Shown here piece after piece: positions 1-8,058 of a stretch of DNA of 64,000 bases. The stretch is from positions 62,001 to 126,000 of the IMG/VR virus record IMGVR_UViG_3300005337_000001, one strand, 5' to 3'. Origin of the DNA: a virus. Below the pieces are notes generated by a model. That model did not search any database. It was not told the DNA's origin and was given only the letters and a program-made list of their open reading frames with translations. A program made the position numbers and the translations under genes. Each line of letters starts with the position of its first letter. Within the stretch, counting starts at the first letter, position 1.

Positions 1-279
1 GGCGCCAAGGGCGCTGATGGTAAGGACGGCATCTCGCTTACCAAAGGCAACCTGTACGTGCGCAGCACCAATCTCACGGCCAGCGTCGCCATCGCGTACT
101 GCGATGACGAGAACGACATCGCGCTCTCAGGCTCCTGCGGCGGGCAGGGGATCTTCTGGGGCTCGATCGGCGTGTACCAACCCACGGACGAGAACACCAA
201 GTCCGGATGGGAATGCAGGAGCTCCAACATAGGCGGCAACCCCGTGACTGCCACGGTCGTCTGTGTGGGTGTTCCATGA
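1..279 (+). CDS. Collagen-like protein, C-terminal end (partial)
   Basis: The reading frame is open from the first base, so the gene starts outside the window. The visible part begins with Gly-x-x triplets (GAKGADGKDG), the hallmark of collagen-like regions in phage tail fibres and other surface proteins. It then runs into a roughly 75-residue end with four cysteines. The stop codon TGA overlaps the ATG of the next gene (ATGA). A fibre or virion surface protein is the likely role; this is inferred from the triplets only. Confidence 0.6.
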   Translation, partial: GAKGADGKDGISLTKGNLYVRSTNLTASVAIAYCDDENDIALSGSCGGQGIFWGSIGVYQPTDENTKSGWECRSSNIGGNPVTATVVCVGVP

Positions 280-629
280 CTGCCAAGAAAGCAGAGGAAG
301 GAGAATTCTGGATCGAGTTTGCTCCACCGTTCACGAGCAAGCTCGACAAGCTGAAAGAGTTCGTAGATGAGCACGACCAACTCGGCGGGCTCGACAAGAA
401 ATTCCTGCGTCAGGTGCTCGGAGAGATCGAAGCTAGCAACCTCCGAGTCACCCACTTCAAAGCTGGCATCAAGAAAGTGGACAACGAGAAGCACACGCAG
501 GTGTGGACCACAGCGTTCGTCATCAACAATGTGAAGGAGTTCAAAGGCGAAGCCGTAGACTTCGCCGATGCGTTCCTGGCCATGGCCGAGAACTTCGAGA
601 GCTTCATCGACCAAGCAAGCGCGAATTGA
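276..629 (+). CDS. Hypothetical protein, 117 aa
   Basis: The start is the ATG that overlaps the previous stop (ATGA), so the two genes are translationally coupled. The protein is acidic, has no membrane segment and seems to be a single small domain of mixed helix and strand (for example a VWTTAFVINNVKEFKG segment). No family is recognised. It is the last + strand gene before a terminator at 630-662. Confidence 0.6.
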   Translation: MTAKKAEEGEFWIEFAPPFTSKLDKLKEFVDEHDQLGGLDKKFLRQVLGEIEASNLRVTHFKAGIKKVDNEKHTQVWTTAFVINNVKEFKGEAVDFADAFLAMAENFESFIDQASAN

Positions 630-662
630 GAAGGGTACGGGGTCAAGCCCCGGCCTTCTTTT
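630..662 (+). terminator. Rho-independent terminator
   Basis: A GC-rich hairpin follows the stop at 629: outer arm GAAGG/CCTTC, inner arm CGGGG/CCCCG, loop TCAAG, then TTTT. It lies between convergent genes and its T-run overlaps the stop codon of the - strand gene at 661. On the - strand no T-run follows, so it should work mainly for the + strand. Confidence 0.75.
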
Positions 663-1425
663 AGCCCTCTGCTGCGAACATCGGGTCGTATGATGTGATG
701 CTGCTCACGTCGACGTCGAACACGTTCAAGTCGTCGCTGTGCATGACCTCGTCAGCGCTCGCTTTGTGCTTGCGCTTCTCTGCAGGTCGACCAGCTCCCA
801 TGATGTCGCGCTCGGTGAGCGTGCGGATGCGCTTGCGCACTTGATTCACGTCGAGCTCGAGCGCATCGCAGATCGCAACGAAGCCGGTGAGCTCCTTGTC
901 GTTGAACTCGCGCTGCTTCCACGCCGACGTGCCTTCCTCTTCCACGAAGAGCCAGTGGTACGCGTTGTCGGCCAGCATGCGATTGGCCAGCTTCGAGCTC
1001 GTACGGTAGAGCACCCAGTCGTAGCTGGCGCGCCTGATGATTTCCAGTAGGAGTGCACGGCAGGAGCTCGACTCGAGCAGAGGGTCCGAGTCCAAGCTGT
1101 ACGGCCGCTCGTCGGGGTCCCAGGCGCTGCGCAGGTCCAGGCCGTTGAGGTCTGGCGGCGCCGGCAGCTGCCCCGGCGCCAAGGCCTGGAGGGTGGGCTT
1201 GCGCGCCCGCCGACGCTTGCGTGGACGCCGCGCACGCTGCGGCTGAGGCTCGTCGCCGAGGAGCGACGAAAGCCGCTCGAGCGGGCCCGTTATGGTCTGG
1301 TAAATAAATTCCTCGGACACGTACACGTCCGACGACGCGTCAGACGCACGTCCGGCCTGGTACATCGCGGCGGCCCCCGCGGATACCTCCCGGAGGGCCA
1401 GCTGAAGCTGGCTGTTGTCGAGCAT
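661..1425 (-). CDS. Hypothetical protein with possible DNA-binding C-terminal region, 254 aa
   Basis: The start was set at the ATG at 1425, just downstream of the stop at 1428; longer frames only shadow the neighbour. Residues 70-85 form a strongly basic patch (RARRPRKRRRARKP). The second half has helices of the type ASYDWVLYR...NAYHWLFVEE...ICDALELDVNQVRKRI, which looks like a helix-turn-helix-type fold seen in unnamed phage and bacterial proteins. A regulatory or nucleic-acid-binding role is an inference. It is the last gene of the long - strand block. Confidence 0.55.
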   Translation of the reverse strand: MLDNSQLQLALREVSAGAAAMYQAGRASDASSDVYVSEEFIYQTITGPLERLSSLLGDEPQPQRARRPRKRRRARKPTLQALAPGQLPAPPDLNGLDLRSAWDPDERPYSLDSDPLLESSSCRALLLEIIRRASYDWVLYRTSSKLANRMLADNAYHWLFVEEEGTSAWKQREFNDKELTGFVAICDALELDVNQVRKRIRTLTERDIMGAGRPAEKRKHKASADEVMHSDDLNVFDVDVSSITSYDPMFAAEG

Positions 1426-1427
1426 GG

Positions 1428-2333
1428 CTAACCTACTGAGATGGCGGCTGGCACGTCCCCAAGTACCGGTGTGTTTGGGATGCGAATGATCGAGCGGTCG
1501 GCACGCAAGGCTTGGAGCTCGGCGGTGCCGACGCCAATGCCGCGCAGCACGAGCTTTGATGGCGTCACGTCGACAGCGGCGATGTTGGTGTCGCTGATGC
1601 GCCAGAGCACATCGACGAGCGCGGTGCCAGGCAGCTCTCGCCCCGACGACGCCCACACTGTAGGTATGATTTCGATTTCCGCCGAGGGGCCAAGGCCGAT
1701 GTTGTACGGGCCAGGCGGGTCCAGCGTGACGCGCTCGATAACCGGGAACAGCAGGTCCGGCAGATTGGAGCTCGGGTAGTCGGGGATGGTGATGCAACGC
1801 TGCTGATCTTCGAGACCTTCCACCGTCACGTCGTACTGACCAAAGCGCACGAGGTCGACTTCGAAGTAGCCGCGCTCGTCGGTGCGCCCATGCACACGCT
1901 CTTTGAGCATGGCGTCACCTTCGAACAGTAGCGGGTCGAACCGCGCAATGAAGTGGATGTCGTGGTTCGGAGCTACAGCGCCGTTGGGGTACAGGAAGAA
2001 GCCAGAGCAGCGGCATAGCCGCGGGTGCACAGCCTCTGGCGGCTTGTACACGTGCCCGGTGATGGGAAACTCGTTGGTCAGCGGAGCGACAGGGGCTTCG
2101 AGCACGCTGAAGTTCTGCACGGGGTAAAGCGAAAACTTTGTCTTGAAGAAACGCGCTTGGTAGCTCACTGGTGCTAGCAGGTTGAACAGCACCTTGCCGT
2201 CCGCATCGCTAGTGCCCTGCATGAGAAACGTGACGCCCGTGCTGTCGAAGACTCGAACCACCACACCGGGCACCGGCGTCTTAGCTGGATCGTCGTCGGT
2301 GCAGATGATGGTGACGAGCTCGAAAGACGACAT
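1428..2333 (-). CDS. Virion structural protein with Ig-like/carboxypeptidase-regulatory-like domains, 301 aa
   Basis: The start at 2333 is fixed by GGAGGA 8 bases upstream and by a TGATG overlap with the preceding stop. The N-terminal 80 residues (PVPGVVVRVFD...SDADGKVLFNLLAP) match the beta-sandwich pattern of carboxypeptidase-regulatory or Cna-B-like domains. A similar unit recurs at about 100-185 (GRTDERGYFEVDLVRFGQYDV). The end (NIAAVDVTPSKLVLRG to GTAELQA) resembles a bacterial Ig-like (Big_2) domain. Such modules decorate phage tails and baseplates. No enzyme motif is seen. Confidence 0.6.
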   Translation of the reverse strand: MSSFELVTIICTDDDPAKTPVPGVVVRVFDSTGVTFLMQGTSDADGKVLFNLLAPVSYQARFFKTKFSLYPVQNFSVLEAPVAPLTNEFPITGHVYKPPEAVHPRLCRCSGFFLYPNGAVAPNHDIHFIARFDPLLFEGDAMLKERVHGRTDERGYFEVDLVRFGQYDVTVEGLEDQQRCITIPDYPSSNLPDLLFPVIERVTLDPPGPYNIGLGPSAEIEIIPTVWASSGRELPGTALVDVLWRISDTNIAAVDVTPSKLVLRGIGVGTAELQALRADRSIIRIPNTPVLGDVPAAISVG

Positions 2334-2764
2334 CAGGAATTCCTCCACTCCATAAGCGGGACCATCGGTGGAACCATATTGAGCGTGTCGCCAGCTGCCG
2401 GTACGTACGACATCTGCACGCGCTTCAAGCCATTGATGTTCAGAGCCAGGCGCATGCGCGCGCCGATGAGCCCGGCCTCGCGTAGGTACTGCTTTAGAGC
2501 CACGCCCGTGCGGTGCGGGACTCGAATCGTACGCAGCTGGCGCGCGACCATGAGCCGAATGATTAGGGTGGGGGGCGTCTCCGAGTCGTTCTGATCTTCG
2601 GCGTCCGAATTACCCATCGGCGCCGCTTGGACCTGCAAAGGGATGAACGTAACGCCGCTTGCCAGCGGAGTTGGTCGACCAACGCCTTTGGCCTCGAATT
2701 CGTCTCGAGAGACTTGTTCAGGCCACATCCCACCGGTTCTCGGAGAGCCCCCCATAGGTTGCAT
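2333..2764 (-). CDS. Hypothetical protein with possible beta-grasp (MoaD/ubiquitin-like) C-terminal part, 143 aa
   Basis: It is coupled to both neighbours by TGATG overlaps. Residues 1-65 are polar and probably disordered. Residues 66-134 follow a strand-strand-helix-strand-strand order with LALNINGLKRVQ and AAGDTLNMVPP, which resembles the end of MoaD/ThiS proteins (NG...dGDev..PP). There is no terminal Gly-Gly, so sulfur carriage is unlikely; tail-assembly proteins also use beta-grasp folds. The fold assignment is tentative. Confidence 0.55.
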   Translation of the reverse strand: MQPMGGSPRTGGMWPEQVSRDEFEAKGVGRPTPLASGVTFIPLQVQAAPMGNSDAEDQNDSETPPTLIIRLMVARQLRTIRVPHRTGVALKQYLREAGLIGARMRLALNINGLKRVQMSYVPAAGDTLNMVPPMVPLMEWRNS

Positions 2765-3798
2765 CAGAAACTCCTGCGCTCCATGGTCGGGATCTGGGGG
2801 ACGCGAGCGCGGAAGTAATCGTCTTGCGTAGCGAACTTGGCGTCGACTAGCAAGAAAGAAGTGACGGTCTGGTCTGTCGGGGTAACGATCTCCTTGGCGA
2901 GGTTGGTGCCAGCAATGGCCAGCGTGTACGTTTGCCCACGCACCAGCGTGAATTCAACGTGGCCGTTGACATCCGTCTTCCTCATCAAGTCCTGGCCAGC
3001 CACGAGCTTGCCGGAGATGAGCTGCCCAACGAAAGGCGAACGCAGTGAAACTTCGATGCCAATCACCGGTGTGCCGTCGAGCGCAATCAGGTCGAGGTAG
3101 CCGAGCACTACGCTGGTCGAGTCGATACCGACCGCCAAGCTGGCGCTGTAGGTCTGGCTGAACGCGCTGGCGGTGTTGGTGAAGCGATTGCGGAAGCGTG
3201 TCTTGTAGAAGAAGGTACTGGCGCCCGCTTTGTCGTTGAAGGTGTAGCGGTTGACGCCTACCAAAAGAGGGATGCGAGCTTCGGTACCGAACGCGAAGTC
3301 GTCGGGCGCTGTCGTAGGCAGGCCTAGAAAAGAAGCTGCGTCGCTGGCGATCACGCGGAGCGTGGCTCCAGTGCCAGGCTCCGCTGTCTCCACAACCAGC
3401 TTCACGTTTTCGTCCACCCAGGAGCGCAGAAGGCCGAGGCTCTGCGCTGCGATTTGAACAGCGGCTTGCGCCAAGGTGAGCGGGTCCGAGCCGGTGAACG
3501 TGATGGACACCGGAGTCTTCTCGTTGAGCAAGAACTCGAGTGTCAGCCCAACCACGTTCACGTCGGGCCCCGTTTCCGGTGAAGCCGGAGGATCGAGGCC
3601 CACTCGTGGTAGGCGCGCGCCGCGCCACACGTCGCCGGTCAGCTCTTCGTACGGTCCACTCTCCGTGCCCCGCGACCGCCACACTTCGATGGTGTCGAAG
3701 CGTCCGACGAAATCGCCGTCGAGGGCGGTGATGTTCAGCGTCACCACCTCGAAGGCTGTGGAGCTCAGCGGACCTGGAGGGCTGACCGTGAAAAACAT
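2764..3798 (-). CDS. Tail/baseplate-type structural protein with Ig-like domains, 344 aa
   Basis: Residues 85-172 carry a module also present three times in the tail sheath: a TxTF strand, a helix with alternating Ala, then LVVET...GTGATLRVI and an LGL ending. Residues 235-315 (LIALDGTPVIGIEVSLRSPF, then TDVNGHVEFTLVRGQTYTLAI) form a Cna-B or carboxypeptidase-regulatory-like beta sandwich. Together these indicate a virion protein at the distal tail. The start ATG at 3798 is near the upstream stop. No catalytic motif is visible. Confidence 0.65.
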   Translation of the reverse strand: MFFTVSPPGPLSSTAFEVVTLNITALDGDFVGRFDTIEVWRSRGTESGPYEELTGDVWRGARLPRVGLDPPASPETGPDVNVVGLTLEFLLNEKTPVSITFTGSDPLTLAQAAVQIAAQSLGLLRSWVDENVKLVVETAEPGTGATLRVIASDAASFLGLPTTAPDDFAFGTEARIPLLVGVNRYTFNDKAGASTFFYKTRFRNRFTNTASAFSQTYSASLAVGIDSTSVVLGYLDLIALDGTPVIGIEVSLRSPFVGQLISGKLVAGQDLMRKTDVNGHVEFTLVRGQTYTLAIAGTNLAKEIVTPTDQTVTSFLLVDAKFATQDDYFRARVPQIPTMERRSF

Positions 3799-3801
3799 GA
3801 A

Positions 3802-4197
3802 CTATCTTCGCACGAGAGGAACGCGTGGCACCAAGTAGCCGTCGTCGGTGACTTTGTTGGCGCGCATGTCGACCCCGTACTTCGCCCCGAGCTTAGTGAG
3901 AAGCTCGCTGGCTTCGAAGCCAATCTGGTTTGCCTCACCCTGCGATCGTTGAAGCTCCCTGGTGTACATGGTGACCTGGAGCTCCGCGTAACTGGCGCGA
4001 GACCCCAGCAGTTTGTACTCCAGAAGATCTTCCCTGTCGATCTTGATGGGCGCCGACGGCTCGGTGGGCGTGGACGCCTCTTGTGCGCCAAAAGCTGCTT
4101 CGGCCTGCTGTACGACGCGGTCGAGTTGATCCTCCATTCCCTGCGCCACTTCGGGACTCGGCGGCCCTCCACCCAATCTATTTTCTGAGCTTTCCAT
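3802..4197 (-). CDS. Hypothetical protein, 131 aa
   Basis: A Pro/Ser/Ala-rich N-terminal third is followed by a helical stretch (residues 57-105, ELQVTMYTRELQRSQGEANQIG) and a short basic end. There are no cysteines or membrane segments. It lies 3 bases from its upstream neighbour in the tail-side block. No family is recognised; a small virion or assembly protein would fit the context. Confidence 0.55.
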   Translation of the reverse strand: MESSENRLGGGPPSPEVAQGMEDQLDRVVQQAEAAFGAQEASTPTEPSAPIKIDREDLLEYKLLGSRASYAELQVTMYTRELQRSQGEANQIGFEASELLTKLGAKYGVDMRANKVTDDGYLVPRVPLVRR

Positions 4198-4199
4198 GG

Positions 4200-4415
4200 T
4201 TATCCTGTCAAGAATTCATCGATTTTGCCAACGACCAGACCCACTGACTGCTGCACCGAAGCTTGGGCCAGGCGGTCTGAACCCGTACGTCCGCGCAGAA
4301 TCTGTTTGTTTTGGTCAACCCTGTGGGTGAGCGTCTTACGTTGTGCGGCAGCGTACTGCTTTACAGCTTTCTCGAGCTCGTCGAGACGCGCATTCCTCTC
4401 GGCGGTTGTCGCCAT
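4200..4415 (-). CDS. Small helical protein, 71 aa
   Basis: It is almost entirely charged, alanine-rich helix (RNARLDELEKAVKQYAAAQ), probably a coiled coil. Its ATG lies inside the end of the RNase HII gene, giving a 55-base overlap in another frame, and it ends 2 bases before the next gene. Function unknown. Confidence 0.5.
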   Translation of the reverse strand: MATTAERNARLDELEKAVKQYAAAQRKTLTHRVDQNKQILRGRTGSDRLAQASVQQSVGLVVGKIDEFLTG

Positions 4416-5119
4416 CCCAAGATCTTACCCGGCTGGGTCTTGGTTTGCGACGGTTTTGATGAAGCGGTGCCGTTCATCCCGAACTTCGCAGCCACTTCTT
4501 GAACGTTTCGGTAGCTGAACCGATGAATCGGGCAGGGCCCCCACCGCTGTAGGCCCGCCATGTGCTGGTCGGTGCCGTAGCCCACGTTGGTGTGGAAGCC
4601 GTAGTTTTTGTACTCATCGGCTGCCAAGATCATGAGCTCGTCGCGGTCGGCCTTTGCCAGGATGCTCGCTGCGCTCACGGCTTTCACCAGGTTGTCGGCC
4701 TTGGGCATGCAGATGACGTTCTGCACGTCGGACGGCAATGAGCTGCCGTCCATGACTGCCAAAGCGTCTGGGTAGAGCACACGGCAAGCTTCAATCGTTT
4801 TACGAACAAGGTCGTCGCGCGCGCGGATCACCCCTATGTAATCGATGACCATGCTGCTGTGGTTCATGATGACGTGGAACGGAACCGCCGGCGGCAAGAG
4901 CACCTCTTTCACCAGACGTACGTGCTGCGGACGCTCGAGCTTCTTCGAGTCCATCACCTGCGGGTGGTTCCAATCTGCGTAGGCCACGGCCGCACACACA
5001 GTCACAGGACCTGCGATGCAGCCGTAACCCACTTCGTCGACGCCGATGATGAGCTGGTGCCCACGCTTTCGAATCTCAGCAAGCCCTCGCTCTTGTAGCT
5101 GCCGCGTTGTTGGTTGCAT
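4361..5119 (-). CDS. rnhB: Ribonuclease HII
   Basis: RNase HII cuts the RNA strand of RNA-DNA hybrids and removes single ribonucleotides and primers from DNA. All motifs are present: GVDEVGYG (residues 26-33, acidic pair D28 E29), MDSKKL (56-61), VMDGSS (D124), PKADN (D142) and SAASILAKADRD (149-160). The core of about 210 residues is full length; the last 35 residues are a Lys/Thr/Pro/Arg-rich extension that overlaps the next gene. It sits beside ThyX inside a block of structural genes, an unusual place for a replication enzyme. Confidence 0.93.
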   Translation of the reverse strand: MQPTTRQLQERGLAEIRKRGHQLIIGVDEVGYGCIAGPVTVCAAVAYADWNHPQVMDSKKLERPQHVRLVKEVLLPPAVPFHVIMNHSSMVIDYIGVIRARDDLVRKTIEACRVLYPDALAVMDGSSLPSDVQNVICMPKADNLVKAVSAASILAKADRDELMILAADEYKNYGFHTNVGYGTDQHMAGLQRWGPCPIHRFSYRNVQEVAAKFGMNGTASSKPSQTKTQPGKILGWRQPPRGMRVSTSSRKL

Positions 5120-5136
5120 GAGCCTCCAGCTCGTCT

Positions 5137-6162
5137 CTACTCTTTCTTCTTAACCACGGGTACGTACTTTGCAGCCTCGTTGGCGAAGTACTGCGCCGTC
5201 TTGGCCTTGCTCAAGTCGAGCTCGAATGCTTCCGGCTCCCAGCTGACAGCTGGGTCGAAGGCCGCCAACAAGTCTTCCCATTCACGCTTGGATAGACCGG
5301 CTTCCGTAGCTTCCGTCTCGAAGAGCTGTTGATTGCCTGAAACCAACCGAACAATACCCTCAGCTGGTGTGCACTTCGAGATGAAGTAGTTGTTCAGCAG
5401 CTTCATCTCCATGCGGCTGAACGTACGTGATTGGTACTTGTAGTCGACCCAGGCTTCGAAGGCCATTGGCGCCAGGATCTTGGCAATGGCGGCCTTGATG
5501 CGAGCCGTCTCTTGAATCTCCCACTGCGCGTGCTTGTCGACACGTAGCTTCAAGAAGTCGAGGCAGTTCTTCAGGTCGATCTTCCAGTACCACTCGGTGT
5601 AAAGCGAGAGCGGCAGGTGCATGCGCGCCAGCTCACGCGCTAGGTCCACTTCTTCCGCAATCATTGCCTCATACAGCTCAGCGGACTCACGCTGCAGACG
5701 CCGCGTGTTCAAGTCGAACACCTTCTGCGCCATCGCGCTGATGGGCTCGCCACGCCCCTGCTTGTTCTTCTTGCTCTGCGATCCCAGGTTCTCGGGCAGC
5801 GGGTTGTAGAACTGCATCGGTGCCAACGAGTACCTCATTGAGTACTCGTTCACGCTGGCGGTCCGGTGACGAATTAGCTGCCGCGCTACGAATATGGGTA
5901 GCTTCACGTGGAACTTCAGCTCCACCATCTCAAAAGGCGTGGTGTGGTTGTGGCGCATGAGGTAGCGCAGCACGCCCCGCGTCTCGCTGATCTTGCGCGT
6001 GCCGGCGCCATAGCTCACGCGCGCGGCCTGCTCGATGGCAAGGTCGTCGCCCATCGAATCCACCAAGGCAACGAAGCCGTGATCAAGCACGGGGAAATAC
6101 ATCCCCTTCAAACGGTCACGCAGCGGCAGCTGCTCTTCCATAGCTTCATTTAGGTCCGACAT
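5137..6162 (-). CDS. thyX: Flavin-dependent thymidylate synthase ThyX
   Basis: ThyX makes dTMP from dUMP using methylene-tetrahydrofolate, FAD and NADPH. The signature RHR-x7-S is complete at residues 98-108 (RHRTASVNEYS), followed by MRYS. The N-terminal half has the usual RVSYGAGTRK and HTTPFEMVELKFHVK segments. At 341 residues it is longer than the common 220-300; the excess is a C-terminal extension of about 90 residues (from about 250). Its start overlaps the next gene by 17 bases. It supports phage DNA synthesis together with the dNMP kinase at 38618. Confidence 0.95.
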   Translation of the reverse strand: MSDLNEAMEEQLPLRDRLKGMYFPVLDHGFVALVDSMGDDLAIEQAARVSYGAGTRKISETRGVLRYLMRHNHTTPFEMVELKFHVKLPIFVARQLIRHRTASVNEYSMRYSLAPMQFYNPLPENLGSQSKKNKQGRGEPISAMAQKVFDLNTRRLQRESAELYEAMIAEEVDLARELARMHLPLSLYTEWYWKIDLKNCLDFLKLRVDKHAQWEIQETARIKAAIAKILAPMAFEAWVDYKYQSRTFSRMEMKLLNNYFISKCTPAEGIVRLVSGNQQLFETEATEAGLSKREWEDLLAAFDPAVSWEPEAFELDLSKAKTAQYFANEAAKYVPVVKKKE

Positions 6163-6514
6163 AGTCTTCGTTCTCCACTGGGTTGCCTGTGAAATAGATC
6201 TCGGTTGTGTTCCACTGCGATTCGAGAGAGCGCCACACTATTACGTAGCGCACCTTACCGTCGGGTCCGGGTGTGCCCTTCTCCGATACCATGACGAGCT
6301 TGCCTTCTTTTCTAGCTGGAGAGTGGGCCTGCTCGTCGCTGAGCGCCTCTTCCATCTCTTCGAGCAAGGCGCACTCGAGCGGAGCTCGTTGGTACGCCTC
6401 AGGCGGAGAGCCGCAAGTGCGGTCAGGGGTTGGTGACGTCCGACCGCACATCCTGCACACGAAGAGCGTCTTGCCACTCGGTGAAGTGGCGTAGAGCTCA
6501 ATCCAACGGCTCAT
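6146..6514 (-). CDS. Small zinc-ribbon-like protein, 122 aa
   Basis: Near the N-terminus CRMCG (residues 20-24) and a later TCG form a possible partial zinc-binding knuckle. The C-terminal half (KGTPGPDGKVRYVIVWRS, then TTEIYFTGNP) is beta-rich. The start codon overlaps the preceding stop as ATGA, and the end overlaps ThyX by 17 bases. No known family is recognised. Confidence 0.55.
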   Translation of the reverse strand: MSRWIELYATSPSGKTLFVCRMCGRTSPTPDRTCGSPPEAYQRAPLECALLEEMEEALSDEQAHSPARKEGKLVMVSEKGTPGPDGKVRYVIVWRSLESQWNTTEIYFTGNPVENEDYVGPK

Positions 6515-6801
6515 GCGCCGGGTACGGGACCCGGCGCGGGGGCTTGCGTCGCTGTCATTTGAGCCATGACAGCGTCCGTGAACGCTTTGGACGCGCGCTC
6601 ACCGAGCAGCATGGGGTTGAACAGAACGACGTCGTAGAAGACGGCAACACGCGGGCCGGCAGGCTCATCATACTTACGCTTAAACTGGTCGATGCGATAA
6701 GCCTGCATGCCCTCATCGACGTGTGCGTTGAGCACGTCTTCGAGCTTCTCGGCTTCCACGCCGAGCAAGACCTTCCAAACCTTCTTCGTTTCTTCAGCCA
6801 T
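6511..6801 (-). CDS. Hypothetical protein, 96 aa
   Basis: The ATG at 6801 follows AGGAAG. The first 75 residues look like a compact alpha/beta domain (KVWKVLLGVEAEKLEDVLN, then RVAVFYDVVLFNPML); the end is an Ala/Pro-rich tail. It is coupled to the next gene by ATGA. Function unknown. Confidence 0.55.
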   Translation of the reverse strand: MAEETKKVWKVLLGVEAEKLEDVLNAHVDEGMQAYRIDQFKRKYDEPAGPRVAVFYDVVLFNPMLLGERASKAFTDAVMAQMTATQAPAPGPVPGA

Positions 6802-6809
6802 GTGCTTCC

Positions 6810-8015
6810 TTACTTCGACTTCTCTTCGATTTTCAAGAAGGTTCCTGCAGCCTGCTTCAACTGCATGCTTTCCGTAGCATCAGCCGTCTTCTCCGATAGG
6901 TGCGCCAGGATGGAAGCCGCCCACCACTTGGTAAGCAGGGGCTCGCCGTCGCTGCCAACGCCGGCCGAGGGGAGCTCTTGGATACGCTCCTTCATCATAT
7001 TTTCCACCGTGCCCATGTCCTTCTTGGACAAGAACTTGCTGAGGTGCTGCTTCATGTCGACCCAAGGCACCTTCTCGTCATGCGCAGCAGCTATGGCGTC
7101 AAGCACCTTCTTCACCTGCTCGGGCTTCATGACCTCGCGCACCGCGCTGATCGTGGCGGCAGCCACAGCCTCGAGCTCCTTCTTTGCCACCAGCTCGTCG
7201 AGCACTAGGTCCGTGTCTTCGACAACGGAGCCAAGATGCATGCGGCTGAAAGCGTCGTCGGTGACGAGGTTGCCCATGCCGTTCAGGCGCAGCACCGTGT
7301 GGCTGATCTTGAGCTTGCCCTGACCGAAGTCGCTATTGCTCCACGCTGTGCCAAGCGCCACGAATTCACCGGGGATGGGCTCGAAGGCGTAGGGCATGTA
7401 GCACTGCAGGTGCACCCGCATGTCTGTGATGGTGGCCTTGGCCGGCTCCACACCCACCGACTTGATGGCGGCCAGGAACGGCTGGAGCATGACATTGCTC
7501 AAGAGGTGGCGGTTGTAGCTCTGCGTGAGCACGGCGCGCAGCTCATCGTTCACGATGCGGTGCAGGAACTCAGCCGGCTTCTTCAACCGATTGATAAACT
7601 TCTGGTGCGAGAAGAGCTCGTTCAGGTTCTCCGCCAGGAGGCTGCGCTTCCACGCACCTTCGCTAGCTTCATCCAACTTACCGGCGTACTGACGAGGCAT
7701 CCCACCGTAGTCACAAAGCTGGCCTAGGGCGTGCCTGTGGATGCGGAGCGCTTCATGCCGACCTCCTCCCAAGTCGTAGTCGATGACGAGGGGACCGTTC
7801 TTCACCTCTTCGGTGGTGTTCATCTTGTCGGTGAACGGCGTGTCGAAGTGCATCTTACTGGGCGGTACGTACCGATCGCGCGGGATGTTCTTCGCACAGT
7901 ATTCGATGAGGCGCGTCTGCTCGTTCGCCCCCACTCGGATGTAAGCAAGCACACGGTCACGTGCTGCTTTGGATGCAGCAGTGTCCTTCAAATCGTAGTC
8001 GGCGGCTGTGGGCAC
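6810..8015 (-). CDS. DUF932-like protein, 401 aa
   Basis: The start is a GTG at 8015 behind a strong AAAGGAG. The middle shows the order typical of DUF932 phage and plasmid proteins: a segment ELRAVLTQSYNRHLLSNV, a strand-rich part around ITDMRVHLQCYMPY, and GTAWSNSDFGQGKLKI followed by LRLNGMGNLVTDDAF. The biochemical role of DUF932 is not established; members occur near replication or early genes of phages and plasmids. The C-terminal third is helical. It directly follows the sigma-like gene, with a hairpin between them. Confidence 0.7.
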   Translation of the reverse strand: MPTAADYDLKDTAASKAARDRVLAYIRVGANEQTRLIEYCAKNIPRDRYVPPSKMHFDTPFTDKMNTTEEVKNGPLVIDYDLGGGRHEALRIHRHALGQLCDYGGMPRQYAGKLDEASEGAWKRSLLAENLNELFSHQKFINRLKKPAEFLHRIVNDELRAVLTQSYNRHLLSNVMLQPFLAAIKSVGVEPAKATITDMRVHLQCYMPYAFEPIPGEFVALGTAWSNSDFGQGKLKISHTVLRLNGMGNLVTDDAFSRMHLGSVVEDTDLVLDELVAKKELEAVAAATISAVREVMKPEQVKKVLDAIAAAHDEKVPWVDMKQHLSKFLSKKDMGTVENMMKERIQELPSAGVGSDGEPLLTKWWAASILAHLSEKTADATESMQLKQAAGTFLKIEEKSK

Positions 8016-8030
8016 AGTCGCTCCTTTCTA

Positions 8031-8058
8031 ACGTAGGTCACCGCTTGCGCGGCTACGT
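8031..8058 (-). other. RNA hairpin between sigma-like and DUF932-like genes
   Basis: On the - strand ACGTAG pairs with CTACGT and CCGC with GCGG around a GCAA loop (GNRA type), with a 4-base bulge TGAC on one side. The hairpin starts at the sigma gene stop and ends 10 bases before the AAAGGAG of the next gene. No T-run follows, so it is not a terminator. It may be an RNA-processing or stability element. Confidence 0.5.

Noticed and set aside
2333-2764. Functional sulfur carrier (MoaD/ThiS)
   Set aside because: The required C-terminal Gly-Gly is absent and no partner enzyme is nearby.
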